A stretch of 64,000 nt of DNA from Flavobacteriaceae bacterium (GTDB lineage Bacteria; Bacteroidota; Bacteroidia; Flavobacteriales; Flavobacteriaceae): NCBI GenBank assembly GCA_021647985.1, contig JAKITQ010000012.1:1-64000 (forward strand), in the 5' to 3' direction. The notes beneath the pieces were generated by a model. It searched no databases and was not told where the DNA came from. It saw only the letters and a program-made list of their open reading frames with translations. The translations under genes were made by a program, and so were the position numbers. Numbering within the stretch: position 1 is the first letter of the stretch; every line of letters begins with the position of its first letter. Shown here one piece after another: positions 44,468-53,682 of this stretch.

Positions 44468-46204
44468 ATGACTAAACAAAAAGTATCCTTCTCGTGGGCA
44501 TTTAAAGAATTTATTTGGCCCAGAAAAAAAATCGTTTTAATTGGTTTGGTATTAATTATTTTTAAAAGCTTGGCGGGACTTGTTTTACCATATGCTACAA
44601 AAAATTTAATTGACGAAATTATTCCTTCAAAAGATATGCAAGCCTTGACTATGCTGTTAATAGTTGTAAGTTCTTCCATATTAATTCAATCTGTTAGCTC
44701 TTTTTCATTAACGAGATTACTTAGCGTTGAAGCACAACATTTAATCTCTTTATTAAGAGCCAAAGTACAGAGAAAACTACTGACCTTACCCATAAGTTTT
44801 TTTGACAATAACAAATCTGGTGCTCTAGTATCTCGTGTAATGACTGATGTTGAGGGAGTTAGGAACTTGGTAGGTACAGGTTTGGTGCAGCTTATTGGTG
44901 GTACTATTACTGCAATTATTTCCTTAGTAATTTTGATTAAAATCAATGCAACCATGACGTTTTTTGTATTGGTTCCGGTGGCAATTTTTGCTTTTATTGC
45001 GCTGAAGGCCTTTGGATTTATTCGGCCTATTTTTAGAGCTAGAGGTAAAATTAATGCAGATGTTACTGGTAGATTGACCGAAACTTTAAATGGCGTACGT
45101 GTTATAAAGGGATTTAATGCCGAAGAACAAGAGAATAAAACTTTTGAAAAAGGGGTAGAGCTATTGTTTTTAAATGTGAAAAAAAGTTTGACTGCTACAG
45201 CGTTAATGACCAGTAGTTCAACCTTGTTATTGGGTTTAGCTTCCGCTGGAATTATGGGGCTAGGCGGCTATTATATTATGAATGGAACAATGACCTATGG
45301 TGAGTTTGTTTCCTTTACTTTGTTTTTAGGATTTATGATTGCACCCATTGTTCAAATGAGTAATATTGGAAGTCAGCTTACCGAAGCTATGGCGGGTTTA
45401 GATCGTACCCAAGAGCTCATGCAAATGACTGAAGAAGATGACCCTAAAGTGAGAAAGGTGTTCTTAGATAAAATTACCGGCGATGTGGTTTTTAAAGATA
45501 TTTCTTTTGGTTATGATGAAAATAAAGAGGTTTTACATGATATTAATTTTTCCGCTCCTGCGGGAAGTGTAACCGCTTTGGTAGGATCATCAGGATCTGG
45601 AAAATCAACTATTGCCGGATTGGCTGCTACTTTTTTAAATCCGAGTAAAGGATTGGTTACCTTAGATGGAGTTGATTTATCAAAAGTTAATTTAAGTAGT
45701 TATAGAAATAAGTTAGGTGTGGTTTTACAAGATGATTTTTTATATGAAGGAACCATCCGTGAAAACATATTATTCCCAAGACCAAATGCTTCTGATGAAG
45801 AATTACAAAAAGCTGTTAAAGGAGCTTATGTAAATGAATTTACTGATCGTTTTGAGGATGGCTTAGAAACAGTAATTGGTGAAAGAGGTGTAAAACTTAG
45901 TGGCGGACAAAGACAAAGAATTTCTATAGCCAGAGCACTTTTGGCAGATCCGAAGATTATTATTTTAGATGAGGCAACTTCTAATTTAGATACCGAAAGC
46001 GAATCTTTTATTCAAAAGAGTTTACAAATACTTATGAAAGACCGTACTACATTTGTAATTGCACACAGGTTGAGTACCATTCAAAAGGCCGATCAAATAT
46101 TAGTTGTTGAAGACGGTAATATTGTTGAACGAGGTAAACATCAAGAATTGATAGATAAAAAAGGTCGTTATTTTGATTTGTATACTTATCAAAGCAGGAT
46201 ATAA
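44468..46204 (+). CDS. ABC exporter, fused membrane and ATPase domains
   Basis: This 578-residue half-transporter has six hydrophobic helices (residues 20-310) and then an ATPase domain with ALVGSSGSGKST (Walker A), LSGGQRQRISIARALL (signature) and IIILDEATSNLD (Walker B). It resembles MsbA/multidrug exporters and would act as a homodimer in the inner membrane. I chose ATG 44468, giving the start MTKQKVSFSWAFKEF. The frame remains open to a TTG at 44405, but that extra stretch has no conserved look. It stands alone after the long intergenic region. Confidence 0.93.
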   Translation: MTKQKVSFSWAFKEFIWPRKKIVLIGLVLIIFKSLAGLVLPYATKNLIDEIIPSKDMQALTMLLIVVSSSILIQSVSSFSLTRLLSVEAQHLISLLRAKVQRKLLTLPISFFDNNKSGALVSRVMTDVEGVRNLVGTGLVQLIGGTITAIISLVILIKINATMTFFVLVPVAIFAFIALKAFGFIRPIFRARGKINADVTGRLTETLNGVRVIKGFNAEEQENKTFEKGVELLFLNVKKSLTATALMTSSSTLLLGLASAGIMGLGGYYIMNGTMTYGEFVSFTLFLGFMIAPIVQMSNIGSQLTEAMAGLDRTQELMQMTEEDDPKVRKVFLDKITGDVVFKDISFGYDENKEVLHDINFSAPAGSVTALVGSSGSGKSTIAGLAATFLNPSKGLVTLDGVDLSKVNLSSYRNKLGVVLQDDFLYEGTIRENILFPRPNASDEELQKAVKGAYVNEFTDRFEDGLETVIGERGVKLSGGQRQRISIARALLADPKIIILDEATSNLDTESESFIQKSLQILMKDRTTFVIAHRLSTIQKADQILVVEDGNIVERGKHQELIDKKGRYFDLYTYQSRI

Positions 46205-46238
46205 TTTTTAGTAAATTAGCACAATAAAAAAATAGATT

Positions 46239-46463
46239 ATGACACTACCTAAATTTTTACTTGGAGACAATACAGATCACCCAGACGATATATTTGTTGT
46301 ACATACAGAATACCCTCAGTTTATAATCAATTTGGTAAACGATGAGGTTGAATGGATGGATGATCTACAAGGAGATGAAGAAGAATTGGCTATTGAAATT
46401 GCTCAATTGGTGGAAGAAGCAAGTCTTTTTTATGATAGAGAGATGGAAAGGTATAAGGAGTGA
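46239..46463 (+). CDS. conserved acidic hypothetical protein
   Basis: This 74-residue, strongly acidic protein (GDEEELAIEIAQLVEEA, FYDREMERY) resembles a small protein conserved in Flavobacteriaceae, with an N-terminal beta region (DIFVVHTEYPQFIINL) and a C-terminal helix. No function is known. It lies 34 bases downstream of the ABC exporter and is probably co-transcribed or has its own weak promoter. Confidence 0.7.
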   Translation: MTLPKFLLGDNTDHPDDIFVVHTEYPQFIINLVNDEVEWMDDLQGDEEELAIEIAQLVEEASLFYDREMERYKE

Positions 46464-46630
46464 ATGAGACGATGAGAGAATGAGAGATTGAGAGAATGAG
46501 ACAATTTGGTGATTTAAAAAAGGATCAATTTGAAAATTAATTATTTAAGCAAACAACTAAAAGCCAAAAGCTAAATGCCAAAAGTGAAGAGTGAAAGGCC
46601 AAAAGTCAAAGCCAGCAACCAACAATCAAA
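46461..46630. repeat. purine-rich low-complexity repeats between convergent genes
   Basis: Immediately after the small acidic protein gene, units of GA(T)GAGA/GATTGAGA repeat through about 46503. From 46557 variants of AAAAGCCAAAAGCTAAATGCC repeat to about 46605 and merge with CCAGCAACCAACAATC. No reading frame or hairpin is evident. It separates two convergent genes. Confidence 0.6.
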
Positions 46631-46636
46631 TTCAAT

Positions 46637-48898
46637 CTACTTCTTCGCCTTCTGCACCAATTCTAGCTGATTAACATTTGTTTTGGCTGTGAAAATCCCG
46701 TAATTTATAGTAGCAATATTTTTTTCAATTTTATCTATTGTACCTTTGGCATTGCCATCAATCAATCGAACACGATCGTTAATTTGAAATTCATAACCTT
46801 CAATAATAATTGCTTTTTCTCTTTCAATTAGTTTTTTCTGTTTGATTACTTTTTTTATTTCGGGCAATACTTCTTTTTCAATTTTTTTAAGTTGCTCTTC
46901 TTTTAGTTTTTGCTCTAATTTAATTGCTTTATTTATTTTAGTGCGCTCTCTTTTTGAAAGGGGCTTTTCTTTTTGCGAGTTATTTTTTTTGTGCTCAACT
47001 TCAATTTTATCTTTTTTTAATTTTTCATGTTTAGATTGCTCTATCATGGCCCATTTTAAAAACTCATTTTGAAGTTGATTTTTGTTTTTGGTTTGAAAAA
47101 ACTTATGCATAAACTCATTGGATTTTCTTCCGTAGGAGAGCATTTTTTGGTTGTTTTCATATAATTCTTGAAAACTGTTTATTTTATCTTGGATCTTTTT
47201 TTGTTGCCCAATTAATTTTTCAGAATTTTCTTTGGCAACTAATTTTTCTTTTTCTAAAGCATTGGTATACGCCTGTAATTTATTCCTTTCCTTTTGAAGT
47301 TTGGCAATGGTTTTATCTAACCTTATTTTTTCACGTTCTACTTTCTTTTTTGCTCTGTTAATTAATCGAAAAGGAATACCGTTTTTTTGAGCAACTTCAA
47401 AGGTAAAAGAACTTCCCGCCTGACCAATATGCAATTCAAATAAGGGTTCAAAAGATCTTTCATCAAATTGCATGTTGGCATTGACAACATTTTCCAATTC
47501 ACTGGCTAAAACCTTTAAATTGGCATAATGCGTAGTAATGATACCATAAGAACCTTTTTCATGAAATTCTTCTAAAAATATTTCTGCCAAAGCGCCACCT
47601 AATTCAGGGTCGGAACCTGTACCAAATTCATCAATTAAAAATAGCGTATTGTTATTGCATTTGTTCAAAAACTTGCGCATATTTTTTAATCGATAACTAT
47701 AGGTACTTAATTGATTTTCAATAGATTGATTATCTCCTATATCGGTTAATATATTATCGAAAACACTTACTTCACTACGCTCGTTTACCGGAATTAAAAT
47801 ACCACTCTGCAACATAATTTGTAGCAAACCAATGGTTTTTAAAGTAATACTTTTACCTCCAGCATTTGGTCCAGAAATAACTATAATCTGCTGCTCTTTA
47901 TTTAGTTTTATGGTTTGTGCTACCGTTGTGATATTTCTCAAATTGTTCTCTTCCCACAGAATAGGGTGGATAGCATTTTTTAAATAGATTTTTTGTTCTT
48001 GAACAATTTTTGGTAACAAGGCATTAATTTGATAGGCGTAATTTGCCTTGGCACCAACTAGGTCTAAATGACTTAAATAATCTTGATATATTTTTAATAG
48101 TTCCTGATATGGGCGGATGGTATTGGTAAGTTGTTTAAGTATTTTTACTACTTCTTCCTGTTCTTCATAATGTAAGTTTTGCAGGGCTCTAGAGAACTGT
48201 AATGTTGCTTCAGGAGCAATAAAAACAATACTTCCAGTTTTTGAGTTACCTAAAATAGAACCTCTAACTTTTTTTCGGTACATGGCTTGTACCGCTAAAA
48301 CTCTTTGGGTATCTACAACAGATTCTTTGATATCATCTAAATAACCCAAGCTGGAATAATGAGCCAATGATTTTGTAAAGCTACTTCCAATTTTACCTCT
48401 AATTTTATTGATTTCTTTTCGGATGCCAAATAAAATTTCAGAAGCTTTATCTACCACCTCGCCATATGGAGAGATTACCTTATCGATGCATGCAATTAAA
48501 ACTTTAGTCAATTCAATATTTTCCGATTCGATAAAAAGGGTAGGGTAGTATTCTTTAAATTTTTTATAAAAGAGCAATAAATTATTTGCTGTAGCCGAAA
48601 TAGAAGCTATTTTTTGAAAAGAAGTCGCTTCTAAAAAACTATCTTCAATACCAAGCATGTATATTTCTTTGCTTATTTCGTCGAAATAATGATTCGGAAT
48701 TCTATTTTCATTTGAAAAAGAAGCTAGGTATTCATTTACCTGATTTAATTCAGATTTTAATTCAAGTATCCTTTTTATAGGTTTTATTTGCAATGTTTTT
48801 GCTCTTCCTAAATCAGAAATACAATGTGCTTCAATTTTTTGTAGCACCGTGTTGAATTCTAAATCGTTTAAAGTTTTTTGTGTTATATTATTGGTCAA
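46637..48898 (-). CDS. mutS2: endonuclease MutS2-like protein lacking Smr domain
   Basis: This 753-residue MutS-family ATPase has the core domain around Walker A SGPNAGGKSITLKT (about residue 345) and FLIDEFGTGSDPELGGAL as Walker B and signature. A long Lys/Glu-rich coiled coil follows (about 515-690). The C-terminus ends in a KOW-like segment (INDRVRLIDGNAKGTIDKI) without the Smr nuclease domain of Bacillus-type MutS2. It may bind branched DNA or collided ribosomes without cutting. It starts at TTG, as the frame has no earlier ATG and the conserved N-terminus begins there. It diverges from ung. Confidence 0.92.
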   Translation of the reverse strand: MTNNITQKTLNDLEFNTVLQKIEAHCISDLGRAKTLQIKPIKRILELKSELNQVNEYLASFSNENRIPNHYFDEISKEIYMLGIEDSFLEATSFQKIASISATANNLLLFYKKFKEYYPTLFIESENIELTKVLIACIDKVISPYGEVVDKASEILFGIRKEINKIRGKIGSSFTKSLAHYSSLGYLDDIKESVVDTQRVLAVQAMYRKKVRGSILGNSKTGSIVFIAPEATLQFSRALQNLHYEEQEEVVKILKQLTNTIRPYQELLKIYQDYLSHLDLVGAKANYAYQINALLPKIVQEQKIYLKNAIHPILWEENNLRNITTVAQTIKLNKEQQIIVISGPNAGGKSITLKTIGLLQIMLQSGILIPVNERSEVSVFDNILTDIGDNQSIENQLSTYSYRLKNMRKFLNKCNNNTLFLIDEFGTGSDPELGGALAEIFLEEFHEKGSYGIITTHYANLKVLASELENVVNANMQFDERSFEPLFELHIGQAGSSFTFEVAQKNGIPFRLINRAKKKVEREKIRLDKTIAKLQKERNKLQAYTNALEKEKLVAKENSEKLIGQQKKIQDKINSFQELYENNQKMLSYGRKSNEFMHKFFQTKNKNQLQNEFLKWAMIEQSKHEKLKKDKIEVEHKKNNSQKEKPLSKRERTKINKAIKLEQKLKEEQLKKIEKEVLPEIKKVIKQKKLIEREKAIIIEGYEFQINDRVRLIDGNAKGTIDKIEKNIATINYGIFTAKTNVNQLELVQKAKK

Positions 48899-48903
48899 AA
48901 TTG

Positions 48904-48911
48904 TAGATTTG
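48904..48911 (+). promoter_or_regulatory. -7 promoter box of ung
   Basis: TAGATTTG matches TAnnTTTG and lies 31 bases before the ung ATG. A TTTG at 48877-48880 is 23 bases upstream, slightly farther than usual for the -33 box and inside the divergent mutS2 start. Confidence 0.45.
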
Positions 48912-48941
48912 TACTAAAGCAAAAGTAAATAAAAAAATGCT

Positions 48942-49607
48942 ATGGAAGTAAAAATTTCTGAAAGTTGGAAAAGAGTTTTAAAAGAGGAATTTGAGAAGGG
49001 TTATTTTCAAGATTTGATCACTTTCGTAAAAAGAGAATATGAAAACCATACTTGTTACCCACCTGAAAATAAAATTTTTGCTGCTTTTGATCATTGCTCT
49101 TTTGAGGATTTAAAAGTTGTTATTATTGGTCAGGATCCTTATCATGGTCACAAACAGGCAAACGGTTTGTGCTTTTCTGTTCATGACGGAATTAAACATC
49201 CACCGTCATTAATTAATATTTTTAAAGAAATAGCAGCAGATATTGGAAACCCGTATCCTGTAAGTGGTAATTTAGAAGCTTGGGCTGATCAAGGAATTCT
49301 ATTATTAAATGCTACATTAACCGTAAGGAAAAGTGAAGCTGGATCACATCATAAACAAGGATGGGAAATTTTTACAGACGCAGTAATTAAAAGAATATCC
49401 GATCAAAAAGAACATGTTGTTTTTTTACTTTGGGGTGGTTTTGCTAAAAAGAAAGGTGCAAAAATTGATAGAAAAAAACATTTTGTATTAGAAACAGGTC
49501 ACCCATCACCATTGAGTGCAAATAGAGGTTATTGGTTTGGTAATAAGCATTTTAGTAAAACAAATGAATATTTAAATGAGCAAAGTAAAGAAAAATTGAA
49601 ATGGTAG
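48942..49607 (+). CDS. ung: uracil-DNA glycosylase
   Basis: Ung removes uracil from DNA to start base-excision repair. The 221-residue protein has the water-activating loop GQDPYHG (Asp65), the FLLWGGFAKKKG region, and the DNA-minor-groove loop HPSPLSANRGYW. Length is typical of family 1 enzymes. It is a single-gene unit divergent from mutS2. A short ATACTC/GAGTAT hairpin at 49618-49641 downstream may act as a weak terminator. Confidence 0.97.
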   Translation: MEVKISESWKRVLKEEFEKGYFQDLITFVKREYENHTCYPPENKIFAAFDHCSFEDLKVVIIGQDPYHGHKQANGLCFSVHDGIKHPPSLINIFKEIAADIGNPYPVSGNLEAWADQGILLLNATLTVRKSEAGSHHKQGWEIFTDAVIKRISDQKEHVVFLLWGGFAKKKGAKIDRKKHFVLETGHPSPLSANRGYWFGNKHFSKTNEYLNEQSKEKLKW

Positions 49608-49650
49608 CAGCAAGGAAATACTCGCTATGTGTGTTGAGTATATTATTAAA

Positions 49651-51003
49651 TTACAGTTGTAACATTTGTCTTTTGTTGTTGTATTTTCTTAAAAATAATT
49701 CCCAAAATAAAACACCGTATATAACAATATATTCCAAAGCAATAATGTATAAATTTTCAGTATTCTTTGTATTGGCATAAGCGAGGTAACTAAATATAAT
49801 GACAAAACTCCACACCAATGGAAAAATATATTTGGTGTAAATACTTAATAAAACTAATGTTGCCAAATACCAGGGATGTACAGTGGTTGCTGTAAAGTAA
49901 TAAAAACTAAGCATCATAAGCATGGCAGTAATAAGTTGTTTTGTTGTTTTGTTTTTTCTGTAAAAAGCAATGATAAAAACGACAACAACAACAACTAATG
50001 GTAATATTTTTCCAATGATTGCAATTTCATTCCACCCTCTTATTTTATAAGAAAGCTCTCTAATAATATAATATATACTTGCATTAAATTCAAAATTTTG
50101 AAACCAAAGTGCAACTGTTTGCGCATAGTTAGGTATAAAATTAGAAGAATAAAATGGCGCAAAAAACATTAGCGTGAGAAAGCCTATAATACTATAAAAA
50201 TAAATACTTTTTTTCCAACCAAGTTTTTGTAAAAACAGAGGTAAAAATATTAGTGGTATAAGTTTTACGGAAACTGAAAGAGCAAATACTATAGCTGATT
50301 TTCTCCATTTTTTTAGCTGTAATAGGTATAAACTCCAAATCAAAAAGAAAAGCATTACAGATTCGAAGTGAAGATTTCCGGTAAGTTCAATAATAATGAA
50401 AGGATTGAGTAAATACCAAAAAATATGATGGTTTGGAATATTTAATTGTTGCAATAATTTTTTACCGAAAAAAAGTATACCTACATCTGCAAAAATGATG
50501 AGAATTCGCATTACAACCACTGAGCCTAAAATGCTTTTACCTGCAATAATACCAGCAATTACAAAACTAAATTGATTGATGGGTGGGTAGTTTGTAAAAT
50601 GACTTCCATTAAGTTCTCCCATTCCTGTATATAGTTCTTTGGCCTGAACTATAGGAAATTCTCCACTGTTAATAAATGATTCTGGTGTAAATAAATATGG
50701 GTTAAATCCTTCTAAAATCATCCGGCCATCCCAAATAAAACGGTAAAAATCTTGAGACAAATTGGGGATTGCAAATAAAAATAGCAGCCGAAACAAAAAT
50801 GAAATTATTACTAAAAAGTTAAAATTATCATGATTTGTTGTTATGAGTTTATAAAATAAGACAAATAAAGCAGTATAAAGAAAAATAAGTGTAGCGTAGT
50901 TGTTTCTAGATAAGTTATAAGCAAATGATAAATACATTAAAACACTAAGCACAACAAAAATAAATGAAGTTTTATATTGAGGTAGATAAGTTTTAAAATT
51001 CAT
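49651..51003 (-). CDS. GT-C type membrane glycosyltransferase (GT87/mannosyltransferase-like)
   Basis: This 450-residue protein has at least ten hydrophobic helices, with an early loop RFIWDGRMILEGFNPYLFTP carrying the acidic residue typical of GT-C enzymes that use polyprenyl-phosphate sugars. The FNPY motif is shared with GT87-like mannosyltransferases. It is the last gene of a minus-strand operon that also encodes a DPM1-like GT2 enzyme able to make such a lipid-linked donor. The acceptor is unknown. Confidence 0.8.
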   Translation of the reverse strand: MNFKTYLPQYKTSFIFVVLSVLMYLSFAYNLSRNNYATLIFLYTALFVLFYKLITTNHDNFNFLVIISFLFRLLFLFAIPNLSQDFYRFIWDGRMILEGFNPYLFTPESFINSGEFPIVQAKELYTGMGELNGSHFTNYPPINQFSFVIAGIIAGKSILGSVVVMRILIIFADVGILFFGKKLLQQLNIPNHHIFWYLLNPFIIIELTGNLHFESVMLFFLIWSLYLLQLKKWRKSAIVFALSVSVKLIPLIFLPLFLQKLGWKKSIYFYSIIGFLTLMFFAPFYSSNFIPNYAQTVALWFQNFEFNASIYYIIRELSYKIRGWNEIAIIGKILPLVVVVVVFIIAFYRKNKTTKQLITAMLMMLSFYYFTATTVHPWYLATLVLLSIYTKYIFPLVWSFVIIFSYLAYANTKNTENLYIIALEYIVIYGVLFWELFLRKYNNKRQMLQL

Positions 51004-51020
51004 TATTTTTTATAAGTTCT

Positions 51021-52511
51021 TTACATTTTCGAAGTTAGTGATTTAATAAATACATAACCAAAACCAAGAAATAACATAAGGTGAAAAGGGAATAACCCAA
51101 AGTCACCTCCTTGGTCACCAACAATAAAAGCACTATACATACCGAAGGCGAAATAGAGTACTAATATTCCTTCAACAATAACATTAAGCGATAGTTTTTT
51201 ACGTAAATATTTATTGCCTTTCCAGGAATCAGAAATACTATTTATATTAAATTTTGGAGTACGTATAAAATCACTGCGTTTACCAAAATGACCTTCCATA
51301 ACTGCTACAGAATTATGAAACGAAAAACCCATTGCAATTGAAAAAAACGTTAAAAACATTCCAATATATTTTACAAATTTTTTAAAACCACCACCATATA
51401 TTTGTTTGTACATAAACCAATAACAAATAAAGAAAATAAAGGTGCTTATAACAAAAAAGCTCATGACATAAAAATAAGGTTTTAAATGTGCATATTCGTT
51501 TTTAATGTAAAGCATTGGAATACTTAAAACAGCTACAATAAATATGTTTAAAAACATCGTGCTATTTAATAAATGCAAAATACCATGTATTTTGGTTTTA
51601 ATCGAAATATTTTTGCTCAAAATTAATTTAAAAAGCATTTTTCTAAAGTTTTCTGCACCACCTTTATTCCATCTAAATTGTTGTGTACGAGCAGCACTTA
51701 TTACTACAGGAAGCTCGGCCGGAGTTACTACATTTTCAAGGTATTTAAACTTCCAGTTCTTTAACTGTGCTCTATAACTTAAATCTAAATCTTCGGTTAA
51801 AGTGTCACCTTGCCAGTTGCCAGCATCTATGATGCAATCTTTTCTCCAAACTCCAGCAGTACCATTAAAATTGATAAAATGACCTTTGCTGTTTCTTCCT
51901 ACCTGTTCTAACGTAAAATGAGCATCTAGCGCAAATGCTTGAATTTTTGTAAGTATAGAATAGTTTTTGTTAATATGCCCCCAACGAGTTTGTACGACAC
52001 CAATTTCAGAATCTTTAAAATATGGAATAGTAGATTTTAACCAATCTTTTTGAGGTAAAAAATCGGCGTCAAAAATGGCAATAAATTTACCTTTTGCAAC
52101 TTTTAATCCTTCCTTTAAGGCTCCTGCTTTAAAGTTTATACGATTGTCTCTTGATACATGCTGAATATCTAAACCTGTTTTTTGTAGCTGAGCAATATGT
52201 TTTTTTGTATTCTCAAAAGATTCGTCTGTTGAATCATCTAAAACTTGAATCTCTAATTTATTTCTAGGATATTCAATTTTAGCAATATTATTAAGCAAGC
52301 GTTCCATAACGTATAACTCATTATAAACAGGAAGTTGAATGGTTACATAAGGAGTTTCATCAGGGTTATTTAAATTAAATTTAGGCGAATTATCTTCTTT
52401 TTTTTGAGCAGATAAGTAATTAAATAACAAGTTTAATTGCGCTAAAGCATACAAGAAAATAAGTATGAGAGCAATTGAATAAACAACTATTATTGTAGTT
52501 TCTAATATCAT
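51021..52511 (-). CDS. membrane GT2 glycosyltransferase, cellulose-synthase-like
   Basis: This 496-residue processive-type GT2 enzyme has an N-terminal helix and then a catalytic domain with TIQLPVYNE, VLDDSTDES, AIFDADFLP (DxD), TEDLDLSYRAQ and the QQFRWNKGG (QxxRW) motif. Four C-terminal hydrophobic helices follow. It resembles glucosyl/mannosyl transferases of the cellulose synthase-like A/C group. It would act at the inner membrane using a nucleotide sugar. Its start codon overlaps the upstream GT2 stop by one base. Confidence 0.9.
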   Translation of the reverse strand: MILETTIIVVYSIALILIFLYALAQLNLLFNYLSAQKKEDNSPKFNLNNPDETPYVTIQLPVYNELYVMERLLNNIAKIEYPRNKLEIQVLDDSTDESFENTKKHIAQLQKTGLDIQHVSRDNRINFKAGALKEGLKVAKGKFIAIFDADFLPQKDWLKSTIPYFKDSEIGVVQTRWGHINKNYSILTKIQAFALDAHFTLEQVGRNSKGHFINFNGTAGVWRKDCIIDAGNWQGDTLTEDLDLSYRAQLKNWKFKYLENVVTPAELPVVISAARTQQFRWNKGGAENFRKMLFKLILSKNISIKTKIHGILHLLNSTMFLNIFIVAVLSIPMLYIKNEYAHLKPYFYVMSFFVISTFIFFICYWFMYKQIYGGGFKKFVKYIGMFLTFFSIAMGFSFHNSVAVMEGHFGKRSDFIRTPKFNINSISDSWKGNKYLRKKLSLNVIVEGILVLYFAFGMYSAFIVGDQGGDFGLFPFHLMLFLGFGYVFIKSLTSKM

Positions 52512-53200
52512 TATTTAAAACTGTATTTAAATATCCAACCTAAAATTTTTACGCCTGCAAAAATACTGCCTTTTACAGTTCCTGAAACTTTTGAGACACC
52601 TATTCGGTTTCTATAATTAACAGGTATTTCGATATAAGTTAGCTTTTGTTTGATAGCTTTTAATTGCATTTCTACAGTCCAGCCATAGGTTTTATCTTCC
52701 ATATGAAGCGCTAATAATTTATCATACTTTATAGCTCTAAAAGGTCCTAAATCGGTAAATTTTGCTCCAAACATAAACTTCATTAAAAAGGTTGCTAACC
52801 AATTACCAAAAACCTGTTGGGGTTTCATTGCGCCTTGTTCACGTAGTCGTTTTACGCGTGCACCAATTACAAAATCGATATTATTATTTACAATTGGTTC
52901 TACGAGTTTTGTCAGTTCTTCAGGATAATCGCTATAATCGCCATCTAAAAATACAATTATTCCTGGTTGAATAGACTGATTTGCTATATAATCCATTCCT
53001 TTTAAACATGCATATCCATAGCCTTTTTGAAATTCATCAAGAACAGTTGCTCCTGCATTTTTCGCATTTGTTGCAGTATCATCTGATGAGTTATTATTTA
53101 CTACTATAATCTCATCTACTATACCCGGAATATCACGGATAACATTTCCTATAGAATCTGCTTCATTATATGCAGGAATGATGACTTTAATCTTTATCAT
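52511..53200 (-). CDS. GT2 glycosyltransferase, DPM1/DPG synthase-like
   Basis: This 229-residue soluble GT2 enzyme has VIIPAYNEADSIG, IIVVNNNSSDDT, the FLDGDYSDYP metal site and GPFRAIKYDKL. It resembles dolichol/polyprenyl-phosphate mannose or glucose synthases without a membrane domain. It could charge a polyprenyl phosphate for the GT-C enzyme two genes downstream. It overlaps both neighbours by one base, indicating tight translational coupling. Confidence 0.88.
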   Translation of the reverse strand: MIKIKVIIPAYNEADSIGNVIRDIPGIVDEIIVVNNNSSDDTATNAKNAGATVLDEFQKGYGYACLKGMDYIANQSIQPGIIVFLDGDYSDYPEELTKLVEPIVNNNIDFVIGARVKRLREQGAMKPQQVFGNWLATFLMKFMFGAKFTDLGPFRAIKYDKLLALHMEDKTYGWTVEMQLKAIKQKLTYIEIPVNYRNRIGVSKVSGTVKGSIFAGVKILGWIFKYSFK

Positions 53201-53682
53201 TAAAAATCAAATAAGTTATTGTCCTTTTTAAAAGATTTAACATTTGTCCATTCTCTAATTTTTTGCCCATCTTTATATTTTTCAGCTTTTATCATTTTTT
53301 TATTTTTATAACACAAGCAATATCCGTTTTTTAAATTATTTTTAAACTGACTCTTATGAGTGATCTGCTCATTACTATCATAAAAAATCCACCAATCATT
53401 TTTTTTGCCATTAGCAAAGTATCCTTGACTGTTTTTAACACCGTTTTCGTAGTAAAAATACCAGTATTTATCTAAATTAGAATTGTTAAAATGTCCTTCT
53501 TTTTCTGTATTTCCATTTTTATAGTAAAATTTCCAGTAATCTGTTTTTTGACCGTTTTGTATCCAACCTTCAGATTGTAAGTTTCCATTATCAAAATAAT
53601 TTTTTTGATATTCCTTTTGAGCATGTATGTTTAGTGCAAGAAAGAAAATAATACTGAATATTGAATACTGAATACTACGCAT
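53200..53682 (-). CDS. secreted MORN/YwqK-like repeat protein
   Basis: This 160-residue protein has a signal peptide (cleavage near IHAQK, residue 22) followed by four to five copies of a YWxFYYxNGxxxxxGxFxNG-type repeat, the MORN-variant found in YwqK-like proteins. The repeats make an elongated beta sheet for protein or surface contacts. Despite the antitoxin name given to YwqK, no toxin is beside it. It lies between the GT2 and polyferredoxin genes with one-base overlaps. Confidence 0.8.
   Translation of the reverse strand: MRSIQYSIFSIIFFLALNIHAQKEYQKNYFDNGNLQSEGWIQNGQKTDYWKFYYKNGNTEKEGHFNNSNLDKYWYFYYENGVKNSQGYFANGKKNDWWIFYDSNEQITHKSQFKNNLKNGYCLCYKNKKMIKAEKYKDGQKIREWTNVKSFKKDNNLFDF

Noticed and set aside
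46461-46630. CRISPR or tandem minisatellite
   Set aside because: Units are short and degenerate with no spacer structure; it is low-complexity intergenic sequence.
53200-53682. Toxin-antitoxin module (YwqK antitoxin)
   Set aside because: The protein has a signal peptide and MORN-like repeats, and no toxin gene is adjacent; the antitoxin name comes only from family labelling.
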